DNA of 13,666 nucleotides from DATFLS01 sp964413425 (GCA_964413425.1 CAYPST010000111.1:1-13666); one strand, 5' to 3'. Numbered from the stretch's first letter, positions 5,655 to 13,133 are shown. Made by a program: numbers and translations. Notes: generated by a model from the letters alone, not told the origin.

Positions 5655-8126
5655 CTATTTATTTTCGGATGCCAGATGATCATTTAGATACTTCACTGAT
5701 CCGGAGAGGGAAATGTGGAGAGAATCCGTGGATCGAATTTTCGTCGCTATTCCATCCGGCTGTCCGGTCACGCTGACATTTGTTTTTATATACGTCGGCT
5801 CCTGAAACAAGGAAATTTCGGACTCATCCAGAACGACGGAGTCGGTCTTCGATGTTGCTTCATTGGGGGCGCCGGGATCAATTTGCAGAATGACCAGAGT
5901 ATCAGGTGTTGTTGATGATCCGTTGCGGAATATGGTGGTATCCGGAGCCGCGACCACTTCGACGGTTGCGCCGAATAAAAATTGGTTCACAATATCAGTG
6001 TAAAGTATAAACCCCTCGATTTGCTCGGGGATGTCAGCGTTGACTTCCTGAGGATCAATTTCTCTGTTGATGTCTTCAGTGATAAGGAAGGAAAATGGGG
6101 CCAGGATATTCAGGGTGCCTGCAGCAAATTCCCCTTTGGAAACAGTCGCCGATTGTACGCCATCTCCAATACGGGCACATCCCGATGCCACGAACCGTAC
6201 GGGATGCAGGTTAATCAGATCTTCTGCCTGGTCTATCACCAGAGTGGGCTGTTGCGTGATCTCCCATTCATTCACGACGATGGAATCGGACTCACCCTGA
6301 TTGTTATAGGCGTAAATGGACAGGTTGAGAAAAACCGGAATCTGAAGATTGGTCTCAAAGTTCAGGGTCATCTCGACGTCCTGCAAATCAATGCCATCGA
6401 GCTCTTCCGGTAGTGCCGAAATCTCTTGTTCAACGGTATCGATATCAATGGTGACCGGTTCCACGATACCGGTAATGTGAGCGAAATTCACATCAGTCAG
6501 CCCGAGGTCGATTCCGAGGGAGTCATCGAAATTGATGGTCATTCTCTGGTCCGGATCCAGACTGATCCGCGATTCATAATGCAGTATCTGCCGGGTGTTG
6601 TTCATCTCAATGGTATGATTGCTGAGATCGAATACCTCGGTCCGCTGCATTCCCAGGGGCGGAAGTGAAATCGTTTCTGCGAAACTAATATGATCAGGAT
6701 TGTATAGTTCATCGATAGACAGAAATACATCTGCTTCCACACCCATATTATTGGTCATGGCCACAGCCAGTTGCCCGGAATCAAGCAGTGCTTCCTCAAT
6801 TTGATGGTTGGTCTGCAGGGCGATGGAGTCGCTTTCCACTATCGCGTCGGAGGTAAAATATCCGGTAACCGAAGAAAAGGTGATATTTTGCAGGTTAATT
6901 TGAACATCAATGCTGTCGTTTTCCTGGATCGTGGCGAGATTGGGATCGGTGGCCGCAGTTTGAATGGCATAACTGTATTCCAGCTGCTGGGCGGCCGTAT
7001 CCATGGTCAGTGTGTAAGGGGACAGGTCGATGCTGGTCTGGTTATCTGTTTTTGCAGTCAACAGGATAGTGGTTTCCAGCGGAATATTTTGATTGTCGAC
7101 CAGTGACGGAATTGAGAGAGTGATTTCAGAATTCAGATCAATGGTATTCTGGATATCAATATCGAGGCTGCCTTCGGAAATGTCAGCCGACTCAATTTTG
7201 GCATCAGCATTCTCCAGTGCTACCGTATCTGTGTTTGAGATAGTCTGGGACGGAATTTTTGCCGTCGCCGCGGAGACGACCATATCTCTCACATTGGCTT
7301 CCAAAATAAAGCCCTTTTCCAGGTCTTCTTCGGTGAGCGTAACCGGCTGATTCTGTGAGCCGTCCGATTCTCCGCTCACTTGCACGCCATTAATGTTGGA
7401 GAGGGTTTTCCCGGCAAGGTCAATGAATTTGGTCGTACTGGAGTTCTCGGGAATGTAATCCGAAAAGGTGATGGTCTCCTTGACCGAGTTATCGATGGTA
7501 TCGATGAGACTCAAGGTGAACGGCTTTCCAAAGGGAAAGACCATATTATTGTAAACGGTTACTTCAATGGTTCCGGATTCGAAGGTCGCACTCTCAAAAT
7601 CACCAAATGAGAATGCCTTGGTCACCGGTTCCAGGTCAGCACTGGGAATGCTGTCGACGGTGGCGGTTCCTCCGTTGAGCTGAATAGCCGTTCTGATAGG
7701 ATCCACAATGGACGACGGCATTATTTGCTCGAAGGTAAATTCGCTGGTGATAATAGGTCCAATATCGGCCAGCTCAACCTTTCCGATTTCTGCATGAGCT
7801 GTTTTGGGAGTGGTTTCAATAGTAATTGCGTCGATGGATTGTTTGAACGATTGGGTGATATTCTCAAACGAGAGTTGATTCCCCAGACGGGTGGTATCAA
7901 TAGGGATATTTTTCTGAATAGCGTAGAGCGAATCGCCGTCGTTATCCATGACTTGAGTAATGAGGGAATCATCCAGAATGTCTGAAAAGCCCATGCTTTC
8001 TTTGAACAGGGGCACATCCAGCTGAACAATCCATTTGGGAAAGTTCGTCTGGGTGGGATTGTCAATATAGCAGGCCCCGAGCCATAAAAGAACAGCACTG
8101 CCTAACAGTATAAACAGTTTTCGCAT
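5655..8126 (-). CDS. Large modular lipoprotein with duplicated module, cassette copy B
   Basis: An 823-aa protein with a lipoprotein signal peptide: MRKLFILL, a hydrophobic run, then lipobox LGAC with Cys19. The mature N-terminus CYIDNPTQTNFPKW is nearly the same as in the shorter paralogue. It is beta-rich and acidic, with successive units that fit LEA14/WHy-like sandwiches (for example residues 186-241, starting IEVTVYNNMVFPFGKP). Residues 297-422 and 431-554 are tandem copies of one module; matching landmarks are DTVALE/DSIALQ, KIESADISEG/QIEEALLDSG, LSPYTLTM/LSNHTIEM, LEYSYAI/LHYESRI and VTGYF/ITGIV. The C-terminal part (ISLFQEP.YIKT, STDSLHISL, YLNDHL) is shared with the paralogue. A Shine-Dalgarno AGGAG precedes the ATG by 8 nt. 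No catalytic motif is visible. It is probably anchored in the outer membrane and may act with the barrel encoded just downstream; the function is unknown. Confidence 0.87.
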   Translation of the reverse strand: MRKLFILLGSAVLLWLGACYIDNPTQTNFPKWIVQLDVPLFKESMGFSDILDDSLITQVMDNDGDSLYAIQKNIPIDTTRLGNQLSFENITQSFKQSIDAITIETTPKTAHAEIGKVELADIGPIITSEFTFEQIMPSSIVDPIRTAIQLNGGTATVDSIPSADLEPVTKAFSFGDFESATFESGTIEVTVYNNMVFPFGKPFTLSLIDTIDNSVKETITFSDYIPENSSTTKFIDLAGKTLSNINGVQVSGESDGSQNQPVTLTEEDLEKGFILEANVRDMVVSAATAKIPSQTISNTDTVALENADAKIESADISEGSLDIDIQNTIDLNSEITLSIPSLVDNQNIPLETTILLTAKTDNQTSIDLSPYTLTMDTAAQQLEYSYAIQTAATDPNLATIQENDSIDVQINLQNITFSSVTGYFTSDAIVESDSIALQTNHQIEEALLDSGQLAVAMTNNMGVEADVFLSIDELYNPDHISFAETISLPPLGMQRTEVFDLSNHTIEMNNTRQILHYESRISLDPDQRMTINFDDSLGIDLGLTDVNFAHITGIVEPVTIDIDTVEQEISALPEELDGIDLQDVEMTLNFETNLQIPVFLNLSIYAYNNQGESDSIVVNEWEITQQPTLVIDQAEDLINLHPVRFVASGCARIGDGVQSATVSKGEFAAGTLNILAPFSFLITEDINREIDPQEVNADIPEQIEGFILYTDIVNQFLFGATVEVVAAPDTTIFRNGSSTTPDTLVILQIDPGAPNEATSKTDSVVLDESEISLFQEPTYIKTNVSVTGQPDGIATKIRSTDSLHISLSGSVKYLNDHLASENK
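6465..7235 (-). repeat. Tandem coding repeat of about 132 codons in lipoprotein B
   Basis: Two adjacent protein modules are encoded at about 6861-7235 (first) and 6465-6836 (second). Equivalent landmarks are offset by 131-133 residues. The lipoprotein at 1503-3524 has only one such module (residues about 284-410), so this repeat accounts for most of the 150-residue length difference. The copies have diverged considerably, so the duplication is old or evolves fast. Confidence 0.75.
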
Positions 8127-8444
8127 TGTCCTTTCTCCTCGCCAATAGGAAGATTATTGTCTTCGTGAGACTAATATCGACGAGGAATTTGGATATCTTA
8201 ATGAAGAAACGGGATTTGTGCCATTCAGGTGATATGGATCAACCAATCAGAGTACTGTCCTGAATATGGCCCATGCAGAGAACCTTACCCGAAATGCAGA
8301 AATACCTGCATGGCAATAAGTTCCCGGTTGCGTACCTTGCGAACCGGAGGTCATTGATATCGGACTTTCCGCTTGTAATTCACCTCGAAGAAACCTAGCT
8401 TCACTGAATTAATTCAATGGAACGAATAAGAGGAGCGGTAATAT
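8127..8444. promoter_or_regulatory. Divergent intergenic region, lipoprotein B / SDR
   Basis: This 318-nt region must carry promoters for the minus-strand cassette B and the plus-strand reductase. I found no convincing paired -35/-10 hexamers; TTGATA (8354) and TGTAAT (8374) are only 14 nt apart. It contains the repeat group at 8271-8313. AGGAG at 8431-8435 is the ribosome binding site of the reductase. Confidence 0.5.
8271..8313. repeat. Direct/inverted repeat cluster in divergent promoter region
   Basis: CCATGCAG (8271-8278) is exactly complementary to CTGCATGG (8306-8313). ATGCAGA occurs twice as a direct repeat, at 8273 and 8294, exactly 21 bp apart (two helical turns), and the second copy can also pair with CTGCAT at 8306-8311. 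The group could be an operator with binding sites on one DNA face, or two mutually exclusive hairpins. The repeats are short, so the function is speculative. Confidence 0.35.
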
Positions 8445-9248
8445 ATGTCAGACAATGAAAATAAATGGGCACTCATTTTGGGGGCGTCCAGTGGTTTTGG
8501 CAAGGCGACGGCCCTGGAGCTGAGCAGGCGAGGCTATCATATCTGCGGTGTTCATTTTGATCGAAAGGCCATGCAGCCAGCGGTGGATGCCCTCATCGAA
8601 GAAATCACCGGGAATGGAGTGGAAGCCCTCTTCTTCAATCGCAATGCCGCGGACGCGGAATTGCGGGCACAGACTCTGGAGGAGTTAAAGGCACACATGG
8701 CAGCAGGCCATGCCCGCTCGCAGGTAATGGTGGTGCTGCATAGTCTGGCTTTTGGCACTCTGCGACCCTTTATTTCTGACAATCCCGATGAGATCATCAA
8801 CAAAAAACACCTGGATATGACTCTTGATGTCATGGCAAATAGTCTGGTGTATTGGGTGCAGGAGATGTTTGCGCGCGATCTTATCGGCACCGGCACACAT
8901 ATTTTTGGTATGACGAGTTCGGGAGGGCATGAGGTCTGGCGGACCTATGGGGCTGTCTCTGCCGCCAAAGCGGCGCTGGAGTCGCATGTGAGACAGTTAG
9001 CCTTTGAACTGGGGCGCTTTGAGATTGCTGTGAATGCAATTCGGGCGGGCGTAACGGATACTCCGGCGCTACGGAAAATACCGGGACATGACGACATGCT
9101 GGCTCGGGCACGCCAGAAGAATCCGGGGGGACGGTTAACCCGGCCTGAAGATATTGCCCGGGTGGTTGCAAATCTGAGTGACAGCGGCAATACATGGATG
9201 ACAGGGAATATTATCGGGGTGGATGGCGGAGAAGATATTGCCGGGTAA
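8445..9248 (+). CDS. Short-chain dehydrogenase, FabI/FabL-like enoyl-ACP reductase candidate
   Basis: A 267-aa classical-size SDR. The nucleotide-binding motif is GASSGFG at residues 13-19. The catalytic pair is Tyr168 and Lys175, spaced Y-x6-K as in enoyl-ACP reductases, not the Y-x3-K of ordinary SDRs such as FabG. LHSLAFG (99-104) recalls the FabI 'HSIAFA' segment, while NAIRAGVTDTPAL (197-209) and the following segment (ARQKNPGGRL, about 222-231) recall FabL. The C-terminus IGVDGG (257-262) is the usual SDR ending. At the position of the first FabI catalytic tyrosine (ten residues before Tyr168) there is Ser158, so it is not a canonical FabI. The likely role is NAD(P)H-dependent reduction of an enoyl thioester or a related carbonyl substrate in the cytoplasm. 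AGGAG at 8431-8435 precedes the ATG by 9 nt. A GNAT gene follows 57 nt downstream. Confidence 0.85.
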   Translation: MSDNENKWALILGASSGFGKATALELSRRGYHICGVHFDRKAMQPAVDALIEEITGNGVEALFFNRNAADAELRAQTLEELKAHMAAGHARSQVMVVLHSLAFGTLRPFISDNPDEIINKKHLDMTLDVMANSLVYWVQEMFARDLIGTGTHIFGMTSSGGHEVWRTYGAVSAAKAALESHVRQLAFELGRFEIAVNAIRAGVTDTPALRKIPGHDDMLARARQKNPGGRLTRPEDIARVVANLSDSGNTWMTGNIIGVDGGEDIAG

Positions 9249-9305
9249 GCTTCTCGGAATATTACCGCCGTTTTCTCTTTGAAGTTTGTGAGAGAATATA
9301 CTAAG

Positions 9306-9848
9306 ATGAAACCGAAGTGCGGAAGCGAACAACATACACCAACCAACAGGATGGCGAACAAGGAGATACGACTCAGGCAGGAAATTTACCGAAGTGATGT
9401 TGAAAAGATGACCGAATGGATGGACGACGACGAAGTGGTAGCATATTTAAATGAAGAACAAAATGTCAATGCAACACTCCGGCGTAGCCTTCGTCACTCC
9501 AGCCTGCCAATATTTTCCGCTCAATTTAATCGAAATGGGAGTTTTTACTTAATTACCCATCCGGATCTTGGCCCCATCGGATTTCTTCGACTGGTACCGA
9601 AAGCAGAGGGTGCTGAAATTGTCATCGTGATTGGCGATCGTTCCCAATGGGGAAAGGGCTATGGTTTCGCAGCAATTCAGAAGGGATTGAACCTGGCCTT
9701 TTTCGATTGGCGGGAAGATCGGGTGATCGCAAAAATCCGTAAAGACAACCAGCGTTCCATTCACGTTTTTAAAAAGGCCGGCTTCACCAGAGAGAAAGAA
9801 CTGAACGCAGAGATGAAATTTTCACTCACCATCGATGAATATCTGTGA
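9306..9848 (+). CDS. GNAT-family N-acetyltransferase (RimJ/RimL-like)
   Basis: A 180-aa protein from the ATG at 9306. The N-terminal part (IRLRQEIYRSDVEKMTEWMDDDEVVAYL, split here only by prose) resembles the start of RimJ/RimL-type acetyltransferases. The acetyl-CoA binding motif A is QWGKGYG at residues 114-120, followed by a helix and then the typical 'NQRSIHVFKKAGF' segment (148-160) of motif B. It transfers acetyl from acetyl-CoA to an amine; the substrate cannot be told. Start choice: the frame stays open to a TTG at 9279; the ATG at 9306 has a weak AGAGA about 10 nt upstream; the ATG at 9351 matches the domain edge but lacks a Shine-Dalgarno. The gene lies 57 nt after the reductase on the same strand and no terminator is visible between them, so co-transcription is plausible. 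Confidence 0.82.
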   Translation: MKPKCGSEQHTPTNRMANKEIRLRQEIYRSDVEKMTEWMDDDEVVAYLNEEQNVNATLRRSLRHSSLPIFSAQFNRNGSFYLITHPDLGPIGFLRLVPKAEGAEIVIVIGDRSQWGKGYGFAAIQKGLNLAFFDWREDRVIAKIRKDNQRSIHVFKKAGFTREKELNAEMKFSLTIDEYL

Positions 9849-9978
9849 AAATTCCCCCTGCTTGTCCCATATCTCTCCAAACAGCAATCTCTTATTACTG
9901 CTGAAACGGAATGACAGGTGAGGGGTGTTCCGGAAATACCAGGAGAGCTGCGGACGAGTGATGTGACATCGGGTGGGC

Positions 9979-11367
9979 TTAATCGTTTTCGGTTATTGGA
10001 AAGTAAACTGTTATGGTTGTGCCTTCACCGGGTGTGCTGTCCACTTCGATTTTCCCGTTATGATGTTTGACGATTCCATAGACTTCTGACAGCCCGAGCC
10101 CGGTCCCTTTCTGCTTTTTCGTCGTGAAAAAGGGATCAAAGATTTTTTCCATTACTTCTTTAGTCATCCCGATTCCGGTATCGGATACCCCGAGTTCGAT
10201 CTGGCCTCGAACCTGATCCGTCCATATTGAGATGACCCCTCCCACTTCGAGTGAGTCGATGGAATTGAAAACGATATTCACCAGAGCATTACGCAGTGCG
10301 ACGTTATCACCGATAATGGTGGGGACGTCATTTAACCGTTCTTCAAAGATAATCTGGAATCCATGCTCCTGTTTCATCCGGTCAGACCTGGTTTTTGAAT
10401 AGTCAATCACCTCCTTGACAATCGTATTAATTGACACAGGTTGGAATGTCTGGTCAGTAACCTCTTCCCGGTCTCGGGTAAAATCCTGCAATCGCCGGAT
10501 TGTATCAATGGAAGCCTCGACTGCCTTCTCAATGGTCTGTAATTCTTTGGCGAATGCATGATTTTGTATCTTCTGGCCCAGCATCTGCACTTTGCCGAGA
10601 ACGACTGCCAACATATTGTTGAAATCATGAACGATGCCTGATGCCATGCGGCCCAGGGCTTGTAATTTTTTATCTCTGGTTAATTCCATTTCTTCTTTCT
10701 GCCGGAGAGATATCAGGCGATCAATAATCGTGAATCCCTGCAGCAATTCGTTGTCATCTTTGTAGGGATAGGTCCGCAGTTCAAAGAATTCTCCGCGCTC
10801 CGTATCGTAGTATTCCAGGGGGATGACCTCGTTATTCTGAAGGGTTTCGGGGAGCGGGCAATCATCACAGGGCGATTCCTTACCGCGTAAAATTTTGTAA
10901 CACTTTTTTCCCTCTAAATTGATCCCGGCCCCAAAAACCCAGGTCGCCGCCGCATTGACACGTTGAATCGTGAAATCGGGGGAACAAATAACCATAAAAT
11001 CCGGAATGGCGTCAAAGACCTGATCCGGAATGTCAAGCGCACGCAGCTTCCGGACGGATTCGGAATTGATAGGGTAAAGTGAGAGCTGGAGTTCTTGTTC
11101 TGGTTGTTGGGCGGGATAATAGGCATAAATAACTAATTCGTCAAACTGTGTGGTATTAAACGTGGGTCTGGCTTTCAGATAGGTCAATCTATTGTTTCGG
11201 GCCTGGTCCCTCATCGTTTCAACGAGGGACTTCTTCTGAGGGATTTCAAAATACTTGTTGATGGAGGTGTGAACTATTGAACCGTCAACAATCCACTCCT
11301 GGAACGTCTGGTCTGTTTTCAATATAGTCCCAGTGTTGAAATCAACTGTTATTCTTGATGAAAGCAT
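9979..11367 (-). CDS. Soluble PAS-domain sensor histidine kinase
   Basis: A 462-aa histidine kinase without signal peptide or membrane segments, so probably cytoplasmic. Residues 1-100 look like a degenerate PAS domain. A clear PAS domain spans about 115-215 and carries Cys156, Cys167 and Cys170 (C-x10-C-x2-C), a pattern I know from PAS sensors of this type and a possible redox or metal site. A coiled linker leads to the dimerisation domain with phosphoacceptor His247 (IVHDFNN, HPK4/NtrB-like). The ATPase domain shows the N-box around Asn364/Asn368, DTGIG (396-400), FDPFFTTK (410-417) and GTGLGL (421-426), all intact, so it should be active. There is no receiver domain and no response regulator in the window, so its partner is elsewhere. 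It lies 88 nt downstream of the TPR gene in the same direction. No strong Shine-Dalgarno precedes the ATG. Confidence 0.93.
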   Translation of the reverse strand: MLSSRITVDFNTGTILKTDQTFQEWIVDGSIVHTSINKYFEIPQKKSLVETMRDQARNNRLTYLKARPTFNTTQFDELVIYAYYPAQQPEQELQLSLYPINSESVRKLRALDIPDQVFDAIPDFMVICSPDFTIQRVNAAATWVFGAGINLEGKKCYKILRGKESPCDDCPLPETLQNNEVIPLEYYDTERGEFFELRTYPYKDDNELLQGFTIIDRLISLRQKEEMELTRDKKLQALGRMASGIVHDFNNMLAVVLGKVQMLGQKIQNHAFAKELQTIEKAVEASIDTIRRLQDFTRDREEVTDQTFQPVSINTIVKEVIDYSKTRSDRMKQEHGFQIIFEERLNDVPTIIGDNVALRNALVNIVFNSIDSLEVGGVISIWTDQVRGQIELGVSDTGIGMTKEVMEKIFDPFFTTKKQKGTGLGLSEVYGIVKHHNGKIEVDSTPGEGTTITVYFPITEND

Positions 11368-11370
11368 ACT

Positions 11371-11399
11371 ATCATAATATCCCGGAACGCAATCGACAA
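11371..11399 (-). promoter_or_regulatory. Candidate promoter of the histidine kinase
   Basis: On the minus strand TTGTCG (11399-11394) and TATGAT (11376-11371) are separated by 17 nt, matching sigma-70 spacing with 4/6 and 5/6 consensus bases. The -10 box ends only 3 nt before the ATG at 11367, so a transcript from here would be leaderless or nearly so, consistent with the missing Shine-Dalgarno. Chance matches of this quality are common. Confidence 0.25.
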
Positions 11400-11455
11400 C
11401 CCGGCAGACTACGAAAAAAATTTAATTGAAATAATCAGGCTTGGGTACTGAAAAA

Positions 11456-12724
11456 TCAGGTAAGCATGATTAATTCATTCTGAAGCCGTTTCGTGCGTTG
11501 ATCCGCGTCCATAGCTTCTGCGTACTTGATAGCCTCCTGTAAGTATTCTTTCTGGAGGCATGGTTCCAATTGTTTCTTGGCCAGACGACTCAACTCATAA
11601 TAGGTCTCCGAGAGGTTTAATAAATTATCATATCGTTTATTGAGCATTAAGCTAATTTTAAATTGCGATTCTGCCAGATCATAATGAATCTGTTCTCGAT
11701 ATAACATGCCAAATACCCGATAGGTATCAGCGAGACTGACGGAATCCTGCAGTTTCGCGAAGATTGTGAAAGCATTTGTGGCATCGACCTGTGCTTTCTC
11801 GAATTCTCCTTTCCGTACCTCCACATCAGCCAGTGCCAGATGAATCAGCCCGAGCAATCGGTGAAAATTGTGCTCGGCCGCTAACTTCCGCGCCTCTACT
11901 AATACCTGTGTTGTCTCCTGAAATTTATGCAAGTTGCGCAGGGTGATCCCTTTACTAATGAGAGTGTTGACCTTGATGTGAGACTGATCATCCGATATGT
12001 GCTCAAGGATGTCATTGAAAATTGTTAATGCTTGTTCTGAGTTTCCTTGAATATCCTCGATCACTCCCAGGTTTGACTGTATGCTGAGATTACGAGCAGC
12101 CGAATTTGATAAATCATCATGCAGTGTTTTTATGACGGATTTCGCCCGGGTAAAGTACCGTTTTCCTTTCTCAGTTTCCCATTGTTCAAAAGCAAGGATG
12201 CCAAGATTATTGTACGCATTTAAGAGGCCGACCTGATGGTCCAGTTGTTTATAATGATGTAATGCTTTGAGGGTATTCACCCGGCTGTCCTCCCACTCAT
12301 TGGCAAGGAAAGCCAGTTTTGCCTTTAACATCAACAGATCCGCCTGGTTGGACAGATCCATCTCCGGTATGATATTGCTCAAATACGATACGGCAGCCCT
12401 GGCTTTTTGAAATTCACCGTGTTGGAGACAGAGGTTCACAATTTGATAATGGGATTCAAAGAGAAGTTGTCCGGATGTGGCCAGCTGAGAACGGAACAAC
12501 GAGAGCAAATATGCATAATCGACTTCGCGAAAAATATTGAGCTCGATATGTTCGGAGATATCCTCCCAATGCACCTTCAAGTAGTTTTCTTGGTGTTTCT
12601 TGACATGAATGAATTTCTCGATGATTTGCTGATTCCCGTAATCGAGAATAATATCGAACAAGTCCTCGAAAAAAGGGGTGACTGGCTGGTCTTTACTGGA
12701 GAGAAACGGTCGTAATTGACTCAT
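11456..12724 (-). CDS. Cytoplasmic TPR-repeat protein
   Basis: A 422-aa, largely helical protein with no signal peptide or membrane segment. Residues 1-80 form a non-repeat N-terminal region. From about 85 to 405 there are successive TPR-type helical hairpins, with landmarks such as YNNLGILAFEQWETEKGKRYF (171-191, described across its A and B helices), SNLGVIEDIQGNSEQALTIF (217-236), LALADVEVRKGEFEKAQVDA (296-315) and a last unit near 370-405. The A-helix L/Y-x2-LG and B-helix A-x3-F/Y positions fit TPRs of the type found in regulatory proteins with long repeats. It probably mediates protein-protein contacts. Being upstream of the histidine kinase on the same strand, it may be part of the same sensory pathway, but that is inference. 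The ATG is preceded by a 9-bp hairpin rather than a strong Shine-Dalgarno. Confidence 0.85.
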   Translation of the reverse strand: MSQLRPFLSSKDQPVTPFFEDLFDIILDYGNQQIIEKFIHVKKHQENYLKVHWEDISEHIELNIFREVDYAYLLSLFRSQLATSGQLLFESHYQIVNLCLQHGEFQKARAAVSYLSNIIPEMDLSNQADLLMLKAKLAFLANEWEDSRVNTLKALHHYKQLDHQVGLLNAYNNLGILAFEQWETEKGKRYFTRAKSVIKTLHDDLSNSAARNLSIQSNLGVIEDIQGNSEQALTIFNDILEHISDDQSHIKVNTLISKGITLRNLHKFQETTQVLVEARKLAAEHNFHRLLGLIHLALADVEVRKGEFEKAQVDATNAFTIFAKLQDSVSLADTYRVFGMLYREQIHYDLAESQFKISLMLNKRYDNLLNLSETYYELSRLAKKQLEPCLQKEYLQEAIKYAEAMDADQRTKRLQNELIMLT

Positions 12725-13133
12725 GCCATTCCATTTTCTTCCCTGAAGTCTGGAAATGGAATTGAGGTGATAATTCCCACCACATCTTCAGACGTCCCCG
12801 GGATTTATCGATCTTACACGGTACGATTCAACCGGTTGGCCAATTCACCCCGGTTGTGTCCGCTTCGGAGGCCACATTGTGAAACGTGCCGATAGAATGT
12901 CCGGCGTCCAGCATAGTGATCCAGAGAATCAACCCTGTTTCATGTTCTTTAAGTCGCTGGTTCCTGGATGAAATATATCACCTGAAAAGAACCTGTGCCA
13001 CTAATAAACCGGACACTGTGCAATGTCTGTTCTTCCCTCCTGTGAGAGATGTATCAATGAAGCGGGAATAACAGAACGTCATTAAATATCCCGGATCATT
13101 GTGCGCTCCGGATGTTTATGCCGAAAGTCACTC
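12725..13133. other. Intergenic region upstream of the TPR gene
   Basis: About 410 nt lie between the stop of the ZU5-like lipoprotein gene and the start of the TPR gene, both on the minus strand. It contains the hairpin at 12728-12762 and, further upstream, a cluster of palindromic motifs: AACCGGTT (12830-12837) overlapping TTGGCCAA (12836-12843), and CAACCGG (12829-12835) facing CCGGTTG (12850-12856). These could form a regulator site for the TPR/kinase genes. I see no convincing terminator after the lipoprotein gene, and the 61-codon plus-strand frame at 12886-13071 has no coding character. Confidence 0.5.
12728..12762 (-). promoter_or_regulatory. Leader hairpin abutting the TPR start codon
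   Basis: ATTCCATTT (12728-12736) is exactly complementary to AAATGGAAT (12754-12762), with a 17-nt loop. In the minus-strand transcript the 3' arm ends 3 nt before the ATG of the TPR gene, and the only Shine-Dalgarno-like purine stretch (GGGAAG) lies in the loop. Such a structure could limit ribosome access. The stem is AU-rich and of moderate strength, so it may not be functional. Confidence 0.35.

Noticed and set aside
6067..7610. Several long plus-strand frames opposite the lipoprotein gene
   Set aside because: They are antisense shadows of a clearly coding minus-strand gene with a signal peptide, a paralogue and repeat structure.
8445..9248. Annotation of the SDR as FabG-type ketoacyl reductase
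   Set aside because: FabG and classical SDRs have Y-x3-K; here the catalytic Tyr and Lys are separated by six residues, as in enoyl-ACP reductases.
9855..9925. Imperfect nested hairpin (CCCCTG...GGTGAGGGG with inner CAGCA/TGCTG) between the convergent GNAT and kinase genes
   Set aside because: The position would suit a bidirectional terminator, but the stem has several mismatches and there is no T-tract on either strand.
12886..13071. 61-codon plus-strand open frame
   Set aside because: No ribosome binding site, no domain or signal features, and opposite to both flanking genes.
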